Of a stretch of DNA of 64,000 nt, positions 57,365-64,000 are shown in pieces; position 1 is the first letter of the stretch; the number at the start of each line of letters is the position of its first letter. The stretch is from positions 1,283,001-1,347,000 of the forward strand of contig CAMRHE010000156.1 of NCBI GenBank assembly GCA_947044405.1, written 5' to 3'. The notes below the pieces were generated by a model. That model had not been told where the DNA came from and searched no databases. It saw only the letters and a program-made list of their open reading frames with translations. A program made the position numbers and the translations under genes. This DNA comes from Leptodactylus fallax (lineage: Eukaryota > Chordata > Amphibia > Anura > Leptodactylidae).

Positions 57365-58025
57365 CAAACATCAGTTTACACCAACATGTGGGGAATTTCC
57401 ATGCTCTGGAGAAATTGCATAACAAACTGTGAGATGTATTTTCTCCTTTAACCCTTTGTGAATGTGTTTTAATTTTAGGGCTAATTTAAGGGATTAGAGG
57501 AAAAAAATGAAATGTCTAAATTTCAGCTCCATATTGTTTTAATTCTTGTGAAATGCTTAAAGGGTTAACAAACTTCCCAAACGTCCCTAAACAATTAGTT
57601 TGGGAAATTTTCTTGTAATTCTGGAAAATTTCTGTTACACTTGTAAGCTTTCTAACATCCAAAATAAATTACAGGACGATTAAAAGTTGATGCCAATATA
57701 TAGCAGAGATATGGTAGATAATATGTATTAATGTATTTGGGTGGTATGACTATCTATCTGAAAAGCAGAGCATTTCGCATTTTTTATTTTTTTCAAAATT
57801 TCCATCAAATTTCATATTTTTTTTTTTTTATAAAATAAATACAAAAATATTGATTAGTGTTTACCACATAATATGAAGTACAATGTGTCATGAAAAAAAT
57901 CATCTCCAAATCAATTGTGTAAGTTAAAGTGTCTCAAAGTTATTGCCATATAAAGTGACACGTCAGTTTTGAAAAACGAGGCCTGGTCCTTAACACACTT
58001 TTGGGCTGGGTCCTTAAGGGGTGAA

Positions 58026-58815
58026 ACTCATGTTCCGGTGGTATCGTGTCCCCTCGAGTTTGCACGCTCTTCTCCCACAGGTCTCATAAATATGCTGTAG
58101 GTGTGGGGTGGAGGAGAGCACCATATTACACATTTTTTGGTCTTGTAGCGCTTTATTCCCCTTCTGGGAAGGGGTTTAAGAGGATTATTTCTCAAGTTAC
58201 TGAGATTTTTCACCACTTGGGCCCTGCTCTGTTCCTCCTCCATCATTGTGAGTCCCCGGTGCGTATCTATAAGCACTCCTTGCTTTGATTTTTAGTCTTC
58301 ACATCTCGGGCATGTATCCCGCAGTTTTGGAAGCGAACTGAACCCCCCCTCTCCCTCTGGATTTTGAAGAGCAATGATATTATGTGTATGGAGAACCTTA
58401 CCTCTTTCCTGTATGACCCTGTCAAAACTTTTAACTAAACCTGGTTCTACTGGTTGGAATTCCAATGTACCAGCGAATATCAGACACTTCTCGGTCCTGT
58501 GCCTTCCCCGTAGACTTATAGTGAGATGCTCTGGCTTTTATAGCTAACTGAAGTGTTACCTGTATAGGACCCGGATACTGTTGCAGGATAGCCGCCCCCC
58601 CCCCTTTTTTTTTCTTTCTTCTCACTCTGTGTTGTTGTTTTTGTTGCTCCTTTCCCCTCCTCCTACTTTCTTCTCCCCTTCCCCTCCTCTTCTTGTCCTC
58701 TGGCCTCTACTCGGGGATCTCCCTGTTATCTACAGTATAAAATGTTGCAGCTATCTGCTGTCACTGTATTTTATGCCTTTTTGAAAACCAATAAACTTTG
58801 AATTGAAAAAAAAAA
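58026..58815 (+). mobile_element. 5'-truncated L1 fragment with poly(A) tail (L1-C)
   Basis: The first 130 codons read like the end of an L1 ORF2 (FRWYRVPSSLHAL; CGVEESTILHIFWSC; FPFWEGV) with stops. A 3' UTR follows, ending CCAATAAACTTTGAATTG and A10 at 58806-58815. It sits exactly at the right end of TTAA copy B. Confidence 0.8.
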
Positions 58816-59477
58816 CTTCTCTTAAGCTGTCACCGATTTTACCAAACAAATTCAGGACTTGGGCTCAAGGGTTGCTGAGGTGGAGGACAGAATGGATGAG
58901 ATTGCCAATGCTCTGGAGATCTCGGAGGGCCAATATTCATGTCAGAGGAATGCCTGAGTCTGTTACTATGCTGCGTGAAAATGTCACGACCTTGTTCACC
59001 ACTTTATTTCCATAGGTTGACCCCTTCCTATTGCGTATGAATCGCATTCATCATGCGCTGGGGTGCCCCATGAACCTGAACGTGCCTAGGAATGTAATCC
59101 TTAAGCTCCATTACTGTGAATTCTGTAATCAAATTCTTTCAGCGGCGTGGAACCTACATCCTTTACCTGGTATGGCTCCATCAGTCCAACTTTTTGCTGA
59201 TTTGGATTCGGCTACTCTGGACAGGCATAGGACTATGTGCCCTGTGACCCTGGCGCTTCAAAAAGCTAAGGTACGCTACCGCGGTGGCTTTACTTTCCAT
59301 GTGGCCTTTACCCCCAATGATAAAGATTTTCTTATACGATCTCTGAAAGAAGGCCTTCAATATCTACGGCGTGAGGAACTACCAGTGAAGGAAATGGATC
59401 CTGCTGCCTCAGAGGCCTTACCGCTTTTGGATGCAGAAATGCAAGTGGCCATTGAATCCTGTCCCACCAATGACTGA
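58816..59477 (+). pseudogene. L1-D ORF1, middle and C-terminal part, frameshifted
   Basis: The coiled-coil segment (DFTKQIQDLGSRVAEVEDRM) is in one frame, RRANIHVRGMPESV in the next. The C-terminal domain is 59031-59477: RMNRIHHALGCPMN, LFADLDSATLDRHRTMCPVT, KVRYRGGFTFHV. This is the L1 ORF1p order. It is likely the continuation of the N-terminus at 51098-51339. Confidence 0.8.
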
Positions 59478-59964
59478 GGCCGAAGTATCTTCACAATGAG
59501 TTTCTGACCTGCTTGCGCTGTCTTTGTTGCAGTCTGCCTAACACACACATTGTCATTTCTTTGACTTCCAAATACTACCTCTCACTGCTAATTAGTTGTT
59601 TACCGACCCCAGTCTAGTCACTGAGTACTTTTTGTTTAATGTGCAGGTGGTGTTGTTTTTGTCTTTATTACCATTTCCCAAGGCGGCCCCTGGATTGGAT
59701 TTACTTGTTTTTCTTTTTCTTAGCCTATTGTACATATTTGACTCCCCTGATATTTTTGGGGGGGTTAGCCGTGACAGCTCTTCTCATATTTCCCCTGCGC
59801 TTTAGGCTCAGCAGGCTTGTTGCACTCCACTTAATACCAGAATGCAAGCCTTGAATCTGAGTTTACTGTTATTTCCTGTAATGTTTTTTCTCTCTCACAA
59901 CACTATTCTTATGTCTGTAATTACCTTACCTCTACCTACTCAATTAGATTTTTCTAAATTGATC
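59478..59964 (+). other. L1-D inter-ORF and damaged ORF2 start
   Basis: Between the ORF1 end and the readable endonuclease part. Pyrimidine-rich pieces, no intact frame; the endonuclease N-terminus is not readable. Confidence 0.5.
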
Positions 59965-60303
59965 TGGTGTGGTGACTTTAATTTTATTGTCCATCCTGTC
60001 CTGGACCGAAACTCCTCCGCCGCAGATAAGCTCTCCTCCAAAGCCAAGGGAGAGATACACTCTGCCCTACAGTTCCTGAATGTTGCGGATGCCTGGAATG
60101 ATTTCAATGTGAATCAGAGAGGCTACACGTATTTCTCCCATACACATCACTTCTATACTAGGATTGATAGGATCCTCCTCTTTACCGCTTTACTCCCAGA
60201 CCTCCCCTATGTCCGCCATGTCCCGTGTGCCTTGTCGGATCACGGCCTCATCATGATTGACATCTGTTTCCGAACCCCCTCTACCCCCCCAGGCCATTTT
60301 TAA
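59965..60303 (+). pseudogene. L1-D ORF2 endonuclease fragment
   Basis: It reads LIWCGDFNFIVHPVLDRNSS, then ALQFLNVADAWNDFNVNQRG, YTYFSHTHHFYTRIDRILL and ALSDHGLIMIDI. These are the GDFN, R-D and SDH motifs of the L1 endonuclease. It stops at 60303; no reverse transcriptase follows, because hAT-derived sequence begins at about 60360. Confidence 0.85.
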
Positions 60304-60422
60304 AAACAGTATTGTCAATAATAATTCAATAATTCTGAGTGGTTATTATTTCTTATTTAAAGGTGTTTATTCGTGTCTAAACCCATAAGGAGGACCATAT
60401 TTGCCATTTTGTTCACATTGTG

Positions 60423-60915
60423 CTGATGGAGGTGATACTGCTCCTGCCACCCCCACCCCCTCCCACAGCTGCCATGCCAGTGCAAGTTGAACTCTCAGGG
60501 CCCCCCCGGTCAGACATGCGAGAGGATGGACGATGGCGCAGATAGGCATACCCACTCTGATGCCACACTACTGGCCAGGCAGGACAGCTTTTCCAGGGCA
60601 AACTCGGCCAGTTGCAGCCACAAATCCAGTTTGGCTGCCCAGTAGTCCAGCAGATCTTCAATGACGGGTGGCAGGGTGCACTCTAAGTATGCCACCTGCT
60701 GGTTCTCTGTGTCTAGCTGTTGATGAGCAGTTTCTTCACTATGCGGGTGAAGAAAGCTGATCATCAGCGACTCTAGGCTCAGGCTGCTGCTGATGGAGCC
60801 GATACTGCTCCTGCCACCCCCCACCCCCACAGCTGCCATTGCAGTGCAAGGTGAGCGCTCAGGGCCCGGTCGGACCTGCAAGAGGATGGACGATGGTGCA
60901 GATAGGCAGCAGCCA
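60423..60915. repeat. Direct repeat pair within the hAT C-terminal region
   Basis: 60423-60553 and 60790-60915 share CTGATGGAG..GATACTGCTCC, CCACAGCTGCCAT and GAGGATGGACGATGG.GCAG. Their spacing of 367 bases marks a local duplication that includes the dimerisation-region coding. Confidence 0.8.
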
Positions 60916-61557
60916 AGGATATCTATAGGATATCTCTATAGTAGTTCAGTTTGTCCTCCCTCTCAGCGGGTGTAAAAAAAAAAAAAAAAAAAAAGGCCCC
61001 CATTTTTCCCCGGTAGAGAGGGTCTAACATGCTGGAGAGCCAATAGGTATCCCTCTGCCGAATGGTGACAATTTGGCTGTCACTGTTCAAGGAAGTCAGC
61101 ATGCTTCGGGCCATTTGTGCAACTGACTCTGAGGGACTCCCTGCATCCATCTCCACTGCATACTGCCACGGTGTATCTGGGTCATCTGCCTCACCATCCT
61201 CATCTCCCTCTGGCTGTTCTGGTTGCTCCTGCTCCTTCTCTCCACCCATTTGGCTACACATTGTTTGTGCTCCAATGTCCTCCTCATCCTCCTCCTCCAG
61301 TTCAGCCCCCACAGGGCTCATGTGGCCTTGAGAAGTAGACACCACATCTCCAGTTCCCTGACCAGCCAGATTGAAAAGTATCTTTTCCAAGATGCGAATC
61401 AGTGGAATGACGATGTTCATCCCGTAGTCCTGGTGACTGGCTAATAAAGTGGCCTCCTCCAAAGGGAACGAGTAAACGGCAGGTGTCGCGCATGAGCTGC
61501 CACTGGCTAATGTTAAAGTTACAGTTGTGCTGAAGGCACAGGTCAAAGAAAAGGAAA

Positions 61558-62165
61558 GATGAATGCAGCACGTTATCAGCAAATACTGGAGGCAAATTTG
61601 CACTCATCAGCCAGGAAGCTGCACATGGGACGTACTTGGACATTCCAACATGACAACGATCCAAAACACAAGGCCAAGTTGTCCTGTCATTGGCTACAGC
61701 AGAAGAAAGTGAAGGTTCTGGAGTGGTCATCTCAGTCTCCTGACCTCAATATTATTGAGCCACTCTGGGGAGATCTCAAGTGTGCTGTACATGCAAGACA
61801 GCCCAGGAATTTACAGGAACTGGAGACTTTTTGCCAAGAAGTATGGGCAGTTTTACCATCTGAGAAAATAAAGAGCCTCATCCACAACTACCACAAAAGA
61901 CTTCAAGCTGTCATTGATGTTAGAGGGGGCAATACACGGTATTAAGAACTGGGGTATGTGAGCTTTTGAACAGGGTCATTTTGTTGTTTTTGGTTGTCAT
62001 TATGATTTAAAAAGAGAAAACACAGAAGTTTGACAATAAATGGCTTCAACCAACCGCTAACCATAAGTGGAGAAAAAGTTTTTGTGTTATCTTTCATATT
62101 CTCTGAAAAAAAGGCCAAAAAAACAAAAAAATCTGCTGGGGTATGTAAACTTTTTAGCACAACTG
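61558..62165 (+). pseudogene. Tc1-like fragment inserted in the hAT gene
   Basis: The plus strand 61559-61945 encodes the C-terminal 128 residues of a DD34E transposase: FQHDNDPKHKAKLSCHWL (second Asp), QSPDLNIIEPLWGDLK (Glu) and the ending RGGNTRY. The right terminal repeat ends at 62165 (AGTTTGTGC-type words read inward; TTTTTAGCACAACTG outward) followed by TA. The 5' half is missing at an abrupt junction near 61558. Confidence 0.85.
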
Positions 62166-63894
62166 TACACAGGGGAGTACCTCTGTCCGCTTGGATCATA
62201 AAGAAATAGTTTATGGCTTTTCTCTGTTCATATAGTCGATCCAACGTATGGAGGGTGGAATTCCAACGGGTGGAAACATCGCATATCAACCTATGTTGTG
62301 GGAGGCCGTTCTGCCACTGCAGCTCAAGGAGGGTGTGCTTGGCGGTGTACGAGTGGCTGAAGTGCACGCAAAGTTTCCTTGACATTTTTAGGATTTCTTG
62401 CAGATGGGTTGAACACTTAAGGAAACACTTGACAACCAGATTGAACACGTGTGCCATGCAGGGCGCATGGCTCAGCCCTCCTTGATGAAGCGTCGACACC
62501 ATGTTCTTCGCATTGTCGGTCGCCATGGTTCCGATTTTGAGGGGTTGCAGAGAAAGCCAGGATTCGATTTCTTGAGGAAGGACATAGAGAAGTTACTCCC
62601 CTGTATGACTTTGTTCTCCCAGGCAAACGAGGTGTAGAACAGCATGACACCGCTGTGCCCTGCACATGTGGTATGCTGGAGGAGCACTGTGAATTGTCCC
62701 TGCAGTGGAGGCTGAGGAGACAGTGGAGGATGAGACTGACATTGTTGCAGGACCAACGGCGTGAGAACACGGAGGCTGAAGCTGCGTCACCTGTCCAAGT
62801 TGCTGGTGTGTCTGGGCAGGCACGACATTAACCGTAAATGACATATAATGTCCTTGACCGTAGTTACAGCTACACATGTCGGCACTGCCGTGCACTTTGT
62901 CAGACAACGACAGGCTCAAGGACTGGCCCACCTTCTCTTCTACATATTTGTGCAGGGCTGGTACTGCCTTTTTGGCAAAGAAATGATGGCAAGGGACTCT
63001 CCACCTCGGCTCTGCACAAGCCATGAGTTCTCTGAAAGGTGCAGAGTCCACTACTTGGAAAAGGAGGGACTGCTACACCAGCAACTTGGACAGGAGCATG
63101 TTCAGCTTCTGCACTGTTGGATGAGTGCACGCATACTGTTGTCTCTTCGAAATTGCTTCCGTGATGGATTGCTGACGCAATGACTGACTAGGAGGAGGAG
63201 CAGGAGCATCACGACCAGCAGATGATGGGAAAGACACACATCTTCCTTTGGCTGAAGTTGTGGAGCCTTGTCTGCCTGAAATGGCGTGCGTGCCTCTGGG
63301 TGCTGCAACCGTTACTGCGGCAAGCTGGACCACCACATTGGAGCCACAACTCTCCCAGGACACTTTATGGTGATGCTGCATATGTTGACGCAGGGCTGTG
63401 GTGCCAAAATTGGCACCCTGGCCACACTTCACCTTCTGCTTGAACATATGGCCATGTTGACCTCCGCCGGAGGCTTTACAAAAAACTGCCACACCGCCGA
63501 GTAGGTGATTTTACCCCCAACAATCCGCGCTAACTGACTGCTACCGCCACTGCCTCCGTGAACCCCTGCACCACTGCTTCCCGGGCAGGTAGGCTGCTGC
63601 AAAGTGGGTGGTCTACCCCGGGCAAGTGTGGATCCCGACCTGCCACCCTGCTGACTCCCCCGCTGCCTCATGCACAAGCTGCAACCCTCTTCTCCTGATG
63701 ACGATAAAGCCCATCCCAATTATGATCGGCTACATCGTCATCCACTACAGTCTGCAGTTCACTGATGTCCTCCTCAACACCAGCTCCCATGCCACTCTCC
63801 TCATCACTACTTGCTGGAGGAAGCGGCGGATGTCTCCTCCAGATCTTGCCTGAGTAGTAGCTGCTGACTGTCCTCTACACTTACCCCAGTCCCA

Positions 63895-64000
63895 TGGGTC
63901 CACTGCTTTGGGATAACCTTGGACTTTGACCTATCCTTCAAGCCGCACATCCAAAACCTCAACCCCTCCTGCCGCTTCCAACTTAAGAACATCCATCGAA
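63895..64000 (+). pseudogene. LINE reverse-transcriptase fragment (CR1/L2/Rex-like), cut by window edge
   Basis: The frame from about 63895 reads VHCFGITLDFDLSFKPHI and then QNLNPSCRFQLKNIHR, the palm-to-thumb region typical of CR1/L2/Rex-type LINEs. It continues beyond the window. The family cannot be fixed from 35 residues. Confidence 0.7.

Larger units (their letters stand above)
51340..58021. mobile_element. Long non-coding TTAA-flanked DNA element, copy B
   Basis: The left end CCCCTTAACGACC follows TTAA (51336-51339). The right end is GGTCCTTAAGGGG (58009-58021). The adjacent right TTAA is not intact (TGAA); a TTAA at 58822-58825, beyond a later L1 fragment, may be the displaced duplication. 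Internal landmarks match copy A in order, for example GAGGTATCGCCGTAATCGTA (1587 and 51517) and GGTGGTATGACTATCT (12594 and 57740). Most of the region matching 500-1500 of copy A is missing. It hosts a hAT and a 1.15-kb element. Confidence 0.85.
60360..63720 (-). pseudogene. Decayed hAT transposase gene, interrupted by a Tc1 fragment
   Basis: Minus-strand pieces in several frames, N- to C-terminal from right to left. A BED-type zinc finger region comes first (63430-63530 AVWQFFVKPPAEV; then CGQGANFGTTALRQHMQHHH, about 63400). The core is 62200-62526: ATDNAKNMVSTLHQGGLSHA, CMAHVFNLVVKCF, QHRLICDVSTRWNSTLHTLD. 61603-60950 follows with FNISQWQLMRDTCRLLVPF, an acidic linker (EEEDEEDIG) and YWLSSMLDPLYRGK. 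The dimerisation region is 60560-60700 (PPVIEDLLDYWAAKLDLW, FALEKLSCLASSVASEW). Many frameshifts and stops are present and terminal repeats were not recognised, so boundaries are approximate. Confidence 0.8.

Noticed and set aside
58431..58800. Pyrimidine-rich open frames near a C/T tract
   Set aside because: They lie in the 3' UTR of a truncated L1 that ends in a poly(A) tail; no protein resemblance.
1..64000. Search for tRNA, rRNA, CRISPR arrays, bacterial operons or phage
   Set aside because: None seen. Spliced exons, eukaryotic retrotransposons and Tc1/hAT elements show vertebrate nuclear DNA.

Overview
The window is vertebrate nuclear DNA, most likely from a frog or toad (Anura). The only host gene recognised is the 3' part of an OTULIN-type deubiquitinase gene: three coding exons on the + strand at 40169-40288, 44156-44422 and 46395-46586, with good splice sites. 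Almost everything else is transposable-element DNA. The mix of DIRS, L1, many Tc1-like elements, hAT elements, TTAA-flanked elements and numerous short inverted-repeat elements is typical of anuran genomes. The species assignment is inference.

Layout. (1) 457-12894 is one long non-coding element with TTAA target duplications (copy A). It is broken by a nearly full-length L1 (2441-8977, minus) and a Tc1-like element (9864-11389). (2) 12936-24661 holds short inverted-repeat elements, an intact DD35E Tc1-like element (13924-15490), a hAT-like element (15660-17897) and further Tc1 copies (18948-20555, 21405-21872 and 23095-about 24661). (3) About 24888-31575 is a second L1 (minus), bordered on both sides by homopolymer-smeared, apparently low-quality sequence. 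(4) 33245-34747 holds a rearranged Tc1 relic and two foldback elements. (5) 34782-39497 is a DIRS-type tyrosine-recombinase retrotransposon with a visible internal complementary region. (6) 40169-46970 is the end of the OTULIN gene, with repeats in both introns. (7) 47984-50206 is a hAT-type element with two smaller elements nested in it. (8) 50415-60303 is a nest: an old L1 (L1-D) is split by a second copy of the TTAA element (copy B, 51340-58021). Copy B is itself split by a hAT transposon (52143-53824) and by an element carrying a hammerhead-ribozyme-like core (56211-57364). A short L1 3' end (58026-58815) lies against its right end. (9) 60360-63720 is a decayed hAT transposase region interrupted by a Tc1 fragment, and a LINE reverse-transcriptase fragment runs off the right edge.

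The two copies of the TTAA element act as internal controls for each other. The L1 in copy A is absent from the matching site in copy B, and the hAT in copy B is absent from the matching site in copy A, so insertion points and target duplications can be read directly. Only the DD35E transposase and the two L1 ORF1 frames look intact. The other transposase, reverse-transcriptase and recombinase genes carry stops, frameshifts, deletions or a lost catalytic residue.
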